Source: Cheiracanthium punctorium (lineage: Eukaryota > Arthropoda > Arachnida > Araneae > Cheiracanthiidae). Taken from it: a stretch of DNA of 64,000 bases. Of this stretch, positions 22,141-34,547 are shown one piece after another. The notes under the pieces were generated by a model. It was not told the origin of the DNA. It did no database searches and saw only the letters and a list, made by a program, of their open reading frames with translations. The translations under genes and the position numbers were made by a program. The stretch is from contig JAWZYV010014436.1 in the NCBI GenBank assembly GCA_038373885.1, forward strand, positions 96,285-160,284, in the 5' to 3' direction. Positions within the stretch are counted from its first letter, which is position 1, and every line of letters begins with the position of its first letter.

Positions 22141-23712
22141 AAAGACCCCACCACGAAAATCAATAATAAACTAAAAACTTTAATAAAAAATGGTACCTGG
22201 CCGGATCAGAAAGGTCCGAACTATAACAATACCGCTAATTTCGCCCCACGGATTTTCGCTAAATTTAAAGATCATAAAAATCCCCCCTCCCTTCGCCCAA
22301 TCGTGAGCAAATGTGAAGGCCCCACCTACACTCTTGAAAAATATATGAAAGATATTCTGCAAGAAATTATACCCCCATCTAACAGCACTCTAACTTCCAC
22401 CGACGATTTCATTAAAAACATCCGCGATTATAAACTTGATGAAAACGATATTATGGTAAGTTTCGATGTTGTAAATCTATACCCGTCAATAGATATTAAG
22501 GAAATGAACCAAATTATTAACAAACAAATTCAAAGTAGTTTTAAAGATATAGACATAATTAACACCCTAACTAGTGCAATAAATCTAATTTTAAATAACT
22601 CATATTTTCAATATAATAATCACTTCTACCAACAAATAAAAGGAGTCCCCATGGGCTCCCCCATATCCGGAATAATTGCCGACTGGAAAATGAGAATCCT
22701 TGAAGAACAGATTAAACAGACACACAATAATACCATCAAACTTTGGCTTCGCTATGTCGACGATATCTTCGCTATCCTTACCACCCACAATAATGAAGAA
22801 AATAATTTGATCAATCAACTTAATGCCATAGACCCGAACATTAAATTTACATACGAAAAAGAAATCAATAATAGCCTCAATTACTTAGATGTGAACATAA
22901 CCAGAAACAATAATCTCATTGAGACCACCATTTTTCGAAAACCTACTTGTAATACTAATATAGTAAATTTTAAATCTAAAACCCCTTTCAACTATAAAAT
23001 TGCTGCTATTCGTTCCTATATCGACCGCGCTTTCAAAGTGTGTTCTAACAACGACCTCCTTCAAAAAGAAATTGCTTTCATAAAGAAACAATGTCAAGAC
23101 GCCCACTACCCTCGAGAAATTTTCGACAAAGTTTTCAAAGCTAGGCAACGTAAATTAAATGTTATAGACAACCGTCAAAAAGATAAACCACGTTTTACTA
23201 CCGCTATCCCCTTTAGCCGAGGGATAGCCAATAAACTTTCTAATATCGCCAGTAAAAAGAACTTCCGTATTCCAATTAAACCTAATAAAACAATCTTTCA
23301 GCGCATTAGATCGGAAAAAGACCCAATCAACCCCATCGAAACCGCAGGGATCTATAAAATTAATTTTATGTCAAACGATACTAATAAAGAAAATTGCTAC
23401 ATCGGCGTTACAAAAAGGAAAATTAAAGAACGAAAAAACGAACATTTTAAAGACATTAACCTCCAGAAACAAAGTACCGCTCTAGCCCGCCTTGCTTTGA
23501 AAGAGCCCATTACCATTGATTTTAAAAATATTAAAAAAATAGCCAACTTTAAAAATAGTATATATGCCTACATTCGTGAGAGCTTAGAAATATTGACGAC
23601 AGAGGGCAGCATCAACGATACGCTTCATACAATCGACCAATCATGGGATGACGTCATGCATCGAACTTTCAAGAAGAAGAACGAAGAAGATATAAAAAGA
23701 AGCCGCCATTAG
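22141..23712 (+). CDS. Penelope-like reverse transcriptase with GIY-YIG endonuclease (5'-truncated)
   Basis: Element homology starts at KDPTTKINNK; an in-frame ATG at 22114 lies in sequence outside the copy. Counting from that ATG (532 codons), the reverse transcriptase motifs are SKCEGPTYTLEKYMKDIL (about 65), SFDVVNLYPSID (about 116), KGVPMGSPISG (about 176) and LRYVDDIFA (about 212, catalytic YVDD). The C-terminal GIY-YIG nuclease reads AGIYKINF ... CYIGVTKRKIKERKNEHF (about 411-445) with ESLEI near 489. This pairing defines the endonuclease-bearing Penelope-like elements. The frame is intact to the stop at 23712. The N-terminal part, including the NLGPK-type motif, is missing, so this copy is probably not independently active. 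It is about 99% identical in protein to the inverted copy. Confidence 0.93.
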   Translation, partial: KDPTTKINNKLKTLIKNGTWPDQKGPNYNNTANFAPRIFAKFKDHKNPPSLRPIVSKCEGPTYTLEKYMKDILQEIIPPSNSTLTSTDDFIKNIRDYKLDENDIMVSFDVVNLYPSIDIKEMNQIINKQIQSSFKDIDIINTLTSAINLILNNSYFQYNNHFYQQIKGVPMGSPISGIIADWKMRILEEQIKQTHNNTIKLWLRYVDDIFAILTTHNNEENNLINQLNAIDPNIKFTYEKEINNSLNYLDVNITRNNNLIETTIFRKPTCNTNIVNFKSKTPFNYKIAAIRSYIDRAFKVCSNNDLLQKEIAFIKKQCQDAHYPREIFDKVFKARQRKLNVIDNRQKDKPRFTTAIPFSRGIANKLSNIASKKNFRIPIKPNKTIFQRIRSEKDPINPIETAGIYKINFMSNDTNKENCYIGVTKRKIKERKNEHFKDINLQKQSTALARLALKEPITIDFKNIKKIANFKNSIYAYIRESLEILTTEGSINDTLHTIDQSWDDVMHRTFKKKNEEDIKRSRH

Positions 23713-23726
23713 TGAGAGATCCAGAA

Positions 23727-23768
23727 ACGACTGAAGATGGTTATGTGTGTAACCGAAATATATATCGT
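23727..23768 (+). ncRNA. Hammerhead-ribozyme-like motif, Penelope 3' region
   Basis: CTGAAGA (23731-23737) is followed by helix II GGTTA (23739-23743)/TAACC (23750-23754) with loop TGTGTG, then GAAA (23755-23758). A two-base-pair helix III with a tiny loop (TATATA, 23759-23764) gives an AUA cleavage triplet. Helix I is ACGA (23727-23730) with TCGT (23765-23768). Type I hammerheads with minute helix III are known from Penelope-like elements. One extra base (T23738) sits between CTGANGA and helix II compared with the minimal consensus, so activity is unproven. Confidence 0.7.
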
Positions 23769-24294
23769 GTACGGGGGAATAAGGTATTCCCAAATAAAAA
23801 AAAAATTTTAACTAATTAATCCGCCGTATTAAATAATGTTTTATGTGTTTTTATTAACCTATTACATTTAAAAATGAAAAAGCGCATTTTCAAATAATTT
23901 TTCGAATAAAAGCTTCAATTCGAATCACAGTTTTAGTAGTAAAAAGTTATCACCCATAAAGGAAGATTGACCAGAAACTTTAAAAGGTAAAGGATGTCCT
24001 GCAAGTTCTTTTCAGCTATTTAAATTTCTCAAATAAGCAAAATATATTAGCAAATTCGACTACGGAAATTTCACTAACATTCAAATATTATTTTGTGTAA
24101 CGGCAAACAAAAATAAAATATGTGCGTCAGTGTGTAGGATTTGCACATTCACATGCGTTAACATCGTTTATTCAAAATTAAAGCATCGACGCATATGTAC
24201 GTCCATTCAGAACTACAAAAAAATCTTAAAGAATCATTTTAACAGTGGAAATAAAAAGATACACATATGTGTACCTCGGGACCGAAGAGGTTAA

Positions 24295-25104
24295 CCATCT
24301 TCCTTTAAAGATGCAATGACTTTATTGAAAAGGGTAAAACTTATTTCGCTTGTTAGAATATGAGTGAAAAAATACTTTACAAACTTGATTTAATCAGTAA
24401 ATGATTACAAGACAATCGGCACATCAGATGACATTTTTAAATTCAGTGTCTGTGTAAACGTAAATCACATCATAATTTATATGCCCTGTTTCAGTGGTGT
24501 ACACAAGATTTTAGTTTAGGGGGGGACTGGGCTACAAATTCTGCTGAACTCTGTTATAGTGACCTCGATTATAGTTATAACTTTCTTATAACACATCAAA
24601 ATATTCTGTGCTACTTGAATTGCCCATAGAACAATATATGTACAAGCAATGCAACTCGTTATAGTCAAATAATTATCTGATTTTTTCAGTATAGTTGAAA
24701 CAGAGCTTAACCATGTTTCATACAAATAGTTTCGAAATAATTTAAAGACAATTTAAAAAAAGAAAAAATTTAATTCATTAGGGACAGTTTTCAATGCTTT
24801 TCGCTTCTAACTTTCCACCTTTAGGGGGAGCTTGAGCTCCATCCGTGGGTGCGTCTATGCAATGTTTCTACTCCTTATTTTGCATGCTTCATTACCTTTC
24901 TGTAACACTTGAAAAAATGCATTTTTTGATCAAAAATTGCAAAATTTCAAGGGTGACGCAAAGGCAAAAGATATTATTTGACTGGAAAAATAATTTAGGC
25001 ATACCTTATTAAACCCAGTGGGCTCATTTATTGCCCTATTAGAATAATAGTGAAAATAATTGTTTTTTTATGCTGTTGCGAAGATAGCTTCCAAAAATAC
25101 AAAT
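24295..25104. other. Intergenic, no gene seen
   Basis: AT-rich. It includes a stretch with ATAGT/TTATAAC motifs at about 24550-24710 that may be a decayed pogo-like repeat, which I could not delimit. Confidence 0.4.
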
Positions 25105-25715
25105 TCAATTATTCAGACCATCCACGTAAATATTAAATAATCCAACCAGATCATCCACATAGAGGCAAGTGTCAAGAATCTCCACTGTAGCAGGATATAC
25201 ATCACAAAACTTTTTAATGTTCTCTTTAATGGTAACAGATAGCAAGAATGGGCTCACTTCGACTCCAAAAAGCACACGACAAAATCGGTAGACTGGAATT
25301 TCATACCTTGAATTGTGCACTACACGATTAGAAATCGGAAACAAAAACCTGACTGTATTTCTGTTACTTACATTCAATGATATCTGCAGAAATGCCTTCT
25401 GGATATCTGCAAGAACGATGACTTTGCTCAAGCGGAAAAAAAATAAGCACATTAAATATAAGTGGATTTAGTCCAGTGTATAAGCAGTCATTCAGCGACA
25501 ATTTACCCTCTGCATGTGCACTTGTGTCGAATACCATTCGCTTACTTGAGCTAACAGAATTCCTATGTACCTTAGAAAATGACAAGTAGAATAGAGACTT
25601 ATCCCCTTGCACTTTGTTATTCGAAACTTTTTCAATTATTCCCAGTTTTTCATAATCATCCAAAGTTTCTCTGTATTCATTATACTTTGCAGAATTCCTC
25701 TGAAATTTTCTGATT
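25105..25715 (-). pseudogene. Second BEL/Pao reverse transcriptase remnant
   Basis: The - strand reads EYRETLDDYEKLGIIEKV, SSKRMVFDTSAH, GKLSLNDCLYTGLNP, LADIQKAFLQISL, RFLFP, YRFCRVLFGVEVSPFLLSVTI and CLYVDDLVG. This is a Pao-type palm domain that includes the YVDD-bearing box. A frame change near 25420-25450 and loss of everything outside the palm make it a fragment. Sequence divergence from the 10-16 kb element shows a different family. Confidence 0.85.
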
Positions 25716-26550
25716 AAATGGCCCAGTCACCCCTAGCTACCAGATAGTTGTCTCCTAACTCTCTAAAATCTCGCTACCCTGGCAACCTAACCTTGCACCT
25801 TCCCTCTTTGTAACATACAGAATTCCAGCTGCCAGCTTCCAAAACATTTTTCTTTTAACGTACAGTGCTATCTGGGGAGTAAATTCAAAATTAATTTTCA
25901 AATACGAAACATACACCCCGTAAAAAGTGTATTTTTAACTACATTCCAAAATTTTAAGTCCAATGCGGGCATGGGCGCCAACAGAATATTTCCTAGGAGG
26001 GGGCAAAGACTACTTCAACCTATGGTTACCATGCTGGAAAGAACAAAAAAGCAAGGGAAAACACTGCATACAAAAATCTAGGTGGGGAGGCATTGTCCCC
26101 CTTTGCCCTATGCTGCCAGCACCCATGAATACAGGAACAGAAGATTTTATCCAATCACTTATAATATTTTACAATTTTTTTACTGAACCCAGAGAGAACC
26201 CTTTCCGCACTGTTAGAATAGTGATTAAAAAAATTTTTTTGGCCCATCCTAGTGAACATGTGCCATTATACACAAGATTTTGAGAGGGCTGCCAAAATTA
26301 GAAAATCTATAGAAAAATAATATGATACTAAAAATTTTATGTAATGTCAAATGCAATTTAATTGTAAAAAATTTAGGAGTTTGCTTTTTATACAAGTACA
26401 GCACAGCATGCCAATTGAAGTTTGAAACAATAAAAGAATTTATACTAGAATTATTTTTAAAAATTAAAAAATACTAAACATTTTACTTTAATATTTACTA
26501 TTTATTAATGATTGTAATTTTTAGATTTTGGGTTTTTAATCCCTTTAAAA
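25716..26550. other. Intergenic, no gene seen
   Basis: Moderately GC-richer DNA at 25725-25810, next to the abrupt end of the BEL remnant, probably another repeat. An open frame at 25963-26283 has no recognisable domain and I do not call it. Confidence 0.4.
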
Positions 26551-27102
26551 CAATGTTCCCCCAACCTTTTTATGGCCATGGACCAGCTAATAATAATAAT
26601 TTTGCGGCTCCTCTCTAAGAGTGACAACATTGATTGTTGATATTTTAGATTTAATAATTTTAATTACTTTTAAACATGCCTTTCAAAATAAAATACAGCT
26701 ACACGAAAAATGAATATAAATAAACATTTTATCTCACTATAACGCTAAATCAACGAGAACCATGTGCTTGTTTCTTTGCAACGAGTCCGTTCCATTTGGG
26801 ATTAAGAGACTATGATACACAAAGGGTGTTGCTTATGCCCAGTTTATTTCATTATTTACTTTTGGTTGCTGTCACTTCAGGAAACCCTGCTTTACAGACA
26901 GGTCAGAAACGGCAATAGGGATTTAAGTGACTGCAATTTTAATTCATAGCCTTGAAAGGTTTAATAAACTAATTGCAAAATTTCTTCTGTTACAAATGCA
27001 TAAATTAAAATTAGGTCAAAACAAAAGTAAATAAAATGGAAATAATTTTCCTTGGGTGGTCCGATACTATTTGATTCATGGACTGGAGGTTTGGGACCAC
27101 TG
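26551..27102. mobile_element. Short hAT-type non-autonomous element
   Basis: The 8-bp duplication CTTTAAAA (26543-26550 and 27103-27110) flanks ends CAATGTTCCCCCAACCTTT on the left and CAGTGGTCCCAAACCT as the reverse complement of the right. The CAGTGGTtCcCAAACCTttttGGCCATGGACC style of terminus and the 8-bp duplication are hAT hallmarks. There is no transposase (552 bp). Confidence 0.85.
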
Positions 27103-27468
27103 CTTTAAAATGCCAACTTCAGGTATTACGTTCTGACAAATTTGTTATGAAGCAGATTTGGTCAAATCCGGATAAACCTCATACCTGACACACAGTCTAG
27201 GGGCTGGCACTCACCAATGATGAGGGTGAAGTTAAAGGTTCATTTTCACTGTTTAGGAAACACCAATAAGGCTTTTCATGAATAACATTAATGGACCTTA
27301 ATATGCAAATGCCCTACTACCAGTTCATCTCAGCGGAACATAGTTTTGCTGTGTTCTTGGCACCTGGAGGGATCATGGAAAAAGACATTTATTAAAATTT
27401 AACTTGTATACTGAACTTTATACCCATATACACAAAACTGGGGGTCTACAAACAGGACACATATCCTG

Positions 27469-27900
27469 GTGGCCAAAATCAAGTATGGTTCTATAGCAGA
27501 AGGATGTCCCAATATTTGCCCAGGTGATGTGAACTATTTGAGGCACTATTTACGCAGCACAATAAAGCACACAAGGAAGAAAATCCAAAATGACAGTATC
27601 ACTTTCCTTTCTGAACTGAAAGAGAAATTTTCTAAAGCTCCTACATGTCCAGGTATGTGATAGTTTAGAAAAAGTTGTATCCAAAATTTGAATTAAATAA
27701 AATGAACTTTTTAATTTACTAAGCTAAGTGTAACGAAGGAAAATATGTTAAGAGTTTTGAAGACACTCAATTATAAGTCCTTGAAAGACAGTGTATCTCT
27801 TCAGCAGATCCTAGTCAGTGGAAGCTAGACAATTTCTGTTCAAAATGTGGGCATGCCGGACACAAACGATGACCAAAAATTTACCTTTAAACAATTTAAT
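27469..27900 (+). pseudogene. Unrecognised decayed coding fragment
   Basis: An open frame (27469-27660) reads MAKIKYGSIAEGCPNICPGD and continues as a Lys-rich helix. About 150 nt further, in another frame, comes DNFCSKCGHAGHKR, which looks like a broken zinc knuckle (CX2CX3HX3H), then a stop. I do not recognise the family. It could be a relic of a retroelement gag or of a transposase. Confidence 0.3.
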
Positions 27901-28297
27901 TTATTAGATGAAATCTATGTAGATGAATGTTATGTCACCTGTGCTATGTCTTCCTCTCATTCTTGTCGGTCTCATTTACATTCCCACAAGTGATCAATAT
28001 ATCTGCCCAGTAACTTGATCCCACTTCCTCTATTCTGTGAGAGGTAGAAGTAGAAATGCCCAACACGCCGAGACGACCCTAATTAAAACTAGTTTGAAGC
28101 AGCATCACAAACTGTTGCGATCCTGTGACAAGAAAAAAAGAAAATGGCTCTGGGCAAAACGCTGGGAGCAGCAAACACTTACTACACGTGTAAACAGTCC
28201 CATGCAAATAAGTGTTCTTTTAAAGCTTTTTATACTAGATGAATTTATAACTACGTTAAGAACTCTACTTAATTTAGAAATAAAAAAAGCCAGTTAA

Positions 28298-28806
28298 CCC
28301 ATTTCAAGCCAGCACAGAAATTTCATAAAATGTGGTATTTTGCTAAATTGGTATTATTTGCTTAAATTACATTCGTTAAAAAAAATTAAGTTTCATGCAT
28401 GAAAAAATATTTTATATAAAGAAATAAAATGATGTGTATACGCACCATTGGCCAATTTTTAGGCAACTTTAAGTAAAACATTTTAGGATTTTACAATATT
28501 TGCTTTCATTTTATTTTACTTTCAAAACTTGCTACTTTAAAAATCCATTATAAAAACATGAGTAATCTCAAGTAGAATAATTACACTTTTAAAAAGTCAA
28601 ATTTGTCAATAACCGTTTCAAGTTGAAAAACTAGCTTATTTTGAAAATTTCTCAACAGAAAGTGTTTATTACAGCTGAATTACTAATATTTCATAACTGT
28701 CTTCAAAACCCTTAAAAATAGAGAAATAAAATTAGTGAAAAATACATATCAGTGTTAATAAAACTTATTGAAATGGTACATTTACGCACCTTTAGCCAAA
28801 AATGGG
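28298..28806. mobile_element. Second TTAA-flanked short element
   Basis: TTAA at 28294-28297 and 28807-28810 flanks inverted CCCATTT ends (CCCATTTCAAGCCAG; right reverse complement CCCATTTTTGGCTAAAGG). About 510 bp, non-coding. Internal ACGCACC(A/T)TT(G/A)GCCAA motifs occur at 28440 and 28785. Confidence 0.6.
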
Positions 28807-28810
28807 TTAA

Positions 28811-31800
28811 ACTAAGCATGTAGGAAAATAATTTAAAGGATGTTAAAAAAAAAAAAAAAAAAAATACAAAAAAAGGCAATAGTAAAACATGTCATCAGGG
28901 TGTCCAACAATGTCAGGAGGCAAAAATAGTATTAGTAGCCTGACAGACACAAAAAATTCTAGTTTAATAGAGATTTCCTTAATTTTAGTTGCAAAAAGAA
29001 GTAGCATAATTTTGTAGTTAAACAACATTACTTAATCTCAGTTAAGAAGGATGAATAAAATAAGCGATTAAGAAACTTCATGGGGTATATAACAGGGCAT
29101 GTAGTACATTCATTTTTATAGTACGATTAGAAAAACCAGATTAAGACTGTTTGATGAAAGATCAATCGCAACTTTGAAAAGAAGATCCAATTTTTAGTGC
29201 ATAAAGCATTAACATTCCTGAATTCACATGGGAAAACTGGTTTTCCCGAGCTCTGTCAGTCAGAACGCGTTTTGCCTAACGCTCTCAGTTAAAACCCAAA
29301 TTAACTAGGGAAAACGCATTCCGACTGATTTCGGGTTTTAACTGTACCATATATATCCATTGTGAAATGGTAGGATTTGGGAATCTTTTGCCAAAAATCG
29401 CAACTTTTGCACCATTATCAGCAACCCTTAATGCAATATGGCCCCCAAAACATTGTTTTTGCAGAAATGCTCCTTTTCCCCCCATGGACTATAATCAGAA
29501 ATGAACAATTTGCAAAAATGAAACTTCTGCATGCACCCATTTCAGCATACAGTTTTGTTTATGATAGTATGCATTTGCGCATGATAGAATCTGACTACAT
29601 GACTCAAATCTTTATGTATACATGTATAAACATTTGCAGTAAAACTCAAGTTTCAATTCTATAAAACTTTTATTTTCAATTTTTGATACATAAATTCAAA
29701 ACAGTAACACTACAATTTTTATATATGAAGTGTTCATAAAAACAATACTGATGGAGTATTTTTTAAATGCCTTTTCCTTCCCTAGAAAAGAAGACTGAAT
29801 TCAACACACTTGAAATTCTTAAATATAATTCCTATTAAAAATTTTAAAAACGCAACAAATATACAAGAAAAAGTAAACTCAATATGCTTCTTGCATTACT
29901 ATAAATTTTAAAAATCAAAACATTGCTAAAAATTTTTTAATTTTGATGACCTAAAATTATTTATACGCAACCAAAAAATCTCATACAATCACTTATCATT
30001 CCTCCTTATTTACATACTTTACAAAAACACAAGAGAGATGAACTGCCACATATGTACAATATTCTCTTTTTCAAAATGGCAGCTTTGGTAGTACTAATTT
30101 TAAGTTGAAAGCAAGCCTATATGTTTTCAGATGAAATATAAATGTAAAAACAGGTATGAATTTAAAAATAGCCATTTTTAGGAGGAGATCACCTTTAAAA
30201 AATAAAATTCATATTGCAGCTAGTATTTCATTTATGGATATTAATAAAAAAAAGTAATTTAACATTAATTTTCCAACCAACTTGAAATTTATACATGGAT
30301 ATTTCCCATGAAATACTGTGTAAAATGTATAATAGTGAATTGGAGTGTTACCATTCCAGAGGTACTTTTGTCGTGCAAATGATTAAATCCACTACCATTT
30401 TACATTGTTAAAATAATGTGTAAAAAGAGTATCAAGCGATAAAAGCTCTTTATATAAATTAGTTAAATATTGCAAATAAGCCAATTTTGTAAACACATTG
30501 ATCAAAATATAAAATACTTAAATATTGGTAGAAAGTAAATGGACAGTGTTGTGCATATTTGTAATACTTATTGACTTAAACTGCAAAAAAATTTTAATTC
30601 TATACTTTAAAAATTTAAGCGTTTGATATATTTTTGAAGCTTATAGTCAACTTAAAAAAAAAAAAAAAAAAAAACTTTAATAGTTTATATTTTTAGGTTA
30701 TTGAAGGTGATCTCCCTTTCCCTTAAAGCTTCATTGTGAAGCACATATTTTTGTGCATCTTAGCACAGAATTGATATGGACGGGATTTCACTTTAATTAT
30801 CACAATTTAAAGTATTCAGAAAAAAGAAAAAAAACTTAGTGGCGTCTAGTATCTGGAACAAAGATGAATTTGAATTCATCTTTTTGTTTTCTTAACAAGG
30901 ATTTTAAAATGTTCTAGTTGCTATCTACAATTGTAATATATTTATTGTTTTGGTTTTTTATTCTGCCAAAGAACCAATTAAAAAATTGAACATTAAATAG
31001 TAACTTCATGATTTACCGATTATTATTATTCTTTAATAATAGAAGTTTTCACTTTGTTTGCCGACATCATTATGAAAATGCAATGGTAGCGATTCCTCTT
31101 CAGTGTTGCTCCCTAGCTTTGGTGTTCAAATGCCCAGTTAGATGAGAAATCTGCAACACAGGCTCAGAAGACGACTCTAGTGACTTGTACAGTAGTAATA
31201 GCAGCAGACAAGTAAAGGAGGAAACACAATGGCACAAGTATGTACTTGTGTAAAATTTATATTATGAAACTGAATGTGTATTTTAAAACTGACCTAATGA
31301 AAGTAACTGAATGTACATAACAGCATCTACCAGTTTCTAGGATAGTGAAAAAAAAGTTACAAGATAAAATCTTTTCCTAGTTTTACTACATAAATCAAAT
31401 GATAATCTAAATGAAATTAGATTCATATAAAATATTCTATTTTAAAGTACTGTTGAATAGTCTACAGAACATTTACTTTTATCACAAATTTATAGCCAAC
31501 TCTAATATACATTTAAAATGAAAATTAAAAATTTTGAAGGTTATTTTATGACAATGCAAAATTTGCACAATAATGTAAAGTAACAAAATTATATTCTGTA
31601 CGTTAGAAACAAGTAGTAGCAAATTTTCCTTATAAATTACAATCAAGGACATTTCAGAGATTCAAACGTTTCACACTATTATCCTGTAGCTGTGATTAAA
31701 ATACAACAATTTAGTAAATTGTCAGAGCCACCAAAAGCTATCATCAGACTGGAGGTTAGTACCATGAAAACAGCAGAAAGGAGAAAAATTGCGACTTCAC

Positions 31801-34547
31801 AAATTTTATTAACATGTTTATAAAGTTTAAAAACTGCCTGTATTAAAAAAATCATGGCATAGTTTTTTAGAAACAAAGAATTTAAATAATTTTTAATCCT
31901 TAAAAAATATTAAGTTATATATTAAAAAAAATAAATAAAAAATTGCACGATAATCCATAACTATCTGCAGACTCAAAATAGCTTGTATTAACAGAATACA
32001 TAGTGCATATAGGAACACGCGTATGTATATGTACACACATATATGCAACGCACTTATGCCATAGTGGCTTAATATCACTTCAAAGTAACTATCCATCTTT
32101 AAAAAGAAAAACTTCCATAAAACCTCTGAAACACTGCAGAAGTATCAGCCAAGACCTTCAAATGTATCCACATATGGGATGCATCTATATATATTATCCG
32201 ACTATATCTACCAAGAAGACTGCTACTGCCTAGTAACACAAAAATTAGTAGCTTTAGTAGTTTAAGGCAAAATACTGGCTTCTGCTCAAAAATTGGGGAA
32301 AAAATTCTCTCACAATATAGAAATTTAAATATTAATACCCTTCTTATTTTCAAGAGTATAATAATAATTAATCTAGAAAGCTTTATTTATGCTTTATATA
32401 TAAACAGGCACACATTTTCAAAATCTTTATACTATATGTATTATAAAAAACTTTACCTAAGCATCATTAAAAGCAAGGATATTATAAAATGTTATGCATT
32501 TCAAAGTTATCCAAAATGAAAACATCGGTATAGTCATTTAAAAACATTTATTTATCAAGTAATAATTAAAAGACATTACTGTTATAATTTTACAAAGAAA
32601 TGCTGCACATTGAAAAAACTTCCGAACAAAGTGAAAAATTCACAGAAATCTTAATATACTACAAGCCTCAAAGCAGGACTATTGATATTTGAAACCCTCA
32701 AAATCCACCAGGATTCTTTTAATCAGCATTTCTCTCCTTCCCTTTTAAGTGTTAAATCATTTTTAATAAAATAATTTGAATGTTCTAAAACAACAGCTTT
32801 TCATAATTTTTGAGCTAAACAGTAGCTTAAGCTAATTTACAAGATAGTAGCATCGTATTAGGCAGTAGCAGCCTTAAAACAGAAGTTTTTAGCACTCATT
32901 AAGCTGTAGCTAAGTTTCTAGTTACCAAAGAGAAAGAATAAGACCCAGAATACTTAAAATCTCTGAAATGTTTGTGAGTTCATTAAATAATTAACTAGAG
33001 TATTAGTCATATCTTTTGGTTACCCCTTCCAAGATTTTACATGTCTCTTGAAATGAAATCTCCTCTGGGTCAAATTCCCAACTTTTTACTTTAAGCAAGT
33101 AATTATTATTTATTATTTAAACATAGTTATTATTTAAACGTGTACATAGTAATGATTATTTAAACGTGCCTTTCTGATCTTGGAAGAGTTAATATCAATG
33201 TTGTGCTTAATAAATGCTATATTTCTCTTAATTTGCTACTGAATAAAAGGTAGATTCAAAGACAAGATAAAACTGGGACAAAAAATAAAAGAAATTAAAC
33301 TCATTCATACATTGTTACGCATATTATAAGAAACAAATTAGGGATCCATTAGGATAAACAATTATACAATTTTTAACTTGGGATATTTTGAAAATTTGGG
33401 AAAATTGTCTTTTGAACTACCTTATGGTAACAATACAATCAGAAATTTCAATACCAAGTATTTTACAAACTGTAAAATGCAAAGCAATGTTTTAAAAATC
33501 TTGCCAAAAATAACTTGTCACACAACCATTAAATAACATTTGACTGCAAAGCAACATCTGAGGACTAGTTAGTTATGATAGCTAATTTAGATTCAGGCAG
33601 CTGAGGACATTGCACATTGATAGTAAATTCATTGCATAATATTGAAAAGAAAATTACGTGAAGTCTCAAGAAATAAACAAACCTAATTAGTCATTACAGG
33701 TCACAATAAAAAAACACTAGGATTTTTAATCTTTAGATTGATATTTTTACTATCAAATTGTTGTATTGTATAAAAACACAAGAACAGTCAAAGCTGAAAT
33801 TGTGTTAAGAATCATAAAGAATACTGCTTTTTATAAACAAGGTTTCTTGCAACTCCAGTTATTGTGACATTTTTTTGTGCTTCTGAGAGTGTCGGGATAA
33901 AGAAGTTTTTTTTACTGGAGCACCTAAAACCAGCATATTAATTAAATCCATTCAAAAATAAGGGAAGTTTTAAAGTATAGCATGTCTCTCACTTTATGTA
34001 TAAAGCAAATAAAAGAAACCAGAGTATTAGAAAGAAACACTGTAAAGTAGTTATTTAACATTATCTTGAATTTAAAAAATGTTCAGTTTCAATAGTTACA
34101 ACTAAAAAGAGGAAGATTCTGCTATACAACTTATATGAGTTATTTATCAATTGTCTTGATAAAATAACTATATCAGGTTTCCATTGTAGAGCAAAATATT
34201 AATCAAATAATGTGAAAAATTCAGGTAATTAAAAAGCTAAAGTCAAAATAATTTTACCCTTTTAAGGTTAAAATGTGTGTACTGAAATTATAACCATACT
34301 GCCAAAACAAAATAAAAATATAAAGTCCTTAAGGGAAAAAAAAAAAAATTACAAATATGTGCGGGTTTATCAACTAATGAGTACAAATGCTGAAAGATAA
34401 AATATACAGGTGGTGAATAATGTAAGACAATATAATGAAGAGGTCCAATAACTGGTAACTGAAGTTTAACAGAATTGGAAACTTTAAAATTAAGAGAATC
34501 ACATCTACAATGTACAATAGAAACATTCAACAATGTAAACAATACAA
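28811..34547. other. ADSS 3' flank and intergenic DNA, no gene seen
   Basis: AT-rich non-coding sequence; the ADSS 3' UTR must occupy the right part, but I cannot place its end. It contains poly-A tracts (28846-28863, 30654-30674). A local inverted pair lies at 29254-29320 (GTCAGTCAGAACGCGTTTTGCC against GGAAAACGCATTCCGACTGAT). A less AT-rich stretch at 31040-31230 is of unknown nature. Confidence 0.5.

Larger units (their letters stand above)
19010..23854. mobile_element. Inverted dimer of a GIY-YIG Penelope-like element
   Basis: Two nearly identical copies lie head to head: the left copy reads on - (about 22140 down to 19010) and the right on + (22141-23854). One perfect 13-bp duplication, TAACCTATTACAT, flanks the whole unit (18997-19009 and 23855-23867), so the pair appears to be a single insertion. 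The right copy has the longer 3' tail, about 50 nt past the A-rich CCAAATAAAA. Each copy carries a hammerhead-like core just 3' of the reverse transcriptase/endonuclease frame. Confidence 0.85.
18932..24290. mobile_element. TTAA-flanked inverted-repeat element hosting the Penelope dimer
   Basis: TTAA lies at 18928-18931 and 24291-24294. Inside, the ends are inverted: CCTCTTCAGACCC on the left, and CCTCTTCGGTCCCGAG as the reverse complement of the right. TTAA target sites point to a piggyBac-like, transposase-less element. Without the Penelope insertion (19010-23867) it would be about 500 bp. Superfamily assignment rests only on the target site and ends. Confidence 0.65.

Noticed and set aside
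22180..22362. Reverse-strand frame inside the Penelope copy (and its mirror at 21505-21687)
   Set aside because: An antisense shadow of the reverse transcriptase frame.
25963..26283. 106-codon forward frame
   Set aside because: Tryptophan- and proline-containing but without recognisable motifs, splice context or neighbours; probably chance or repeat-derived.
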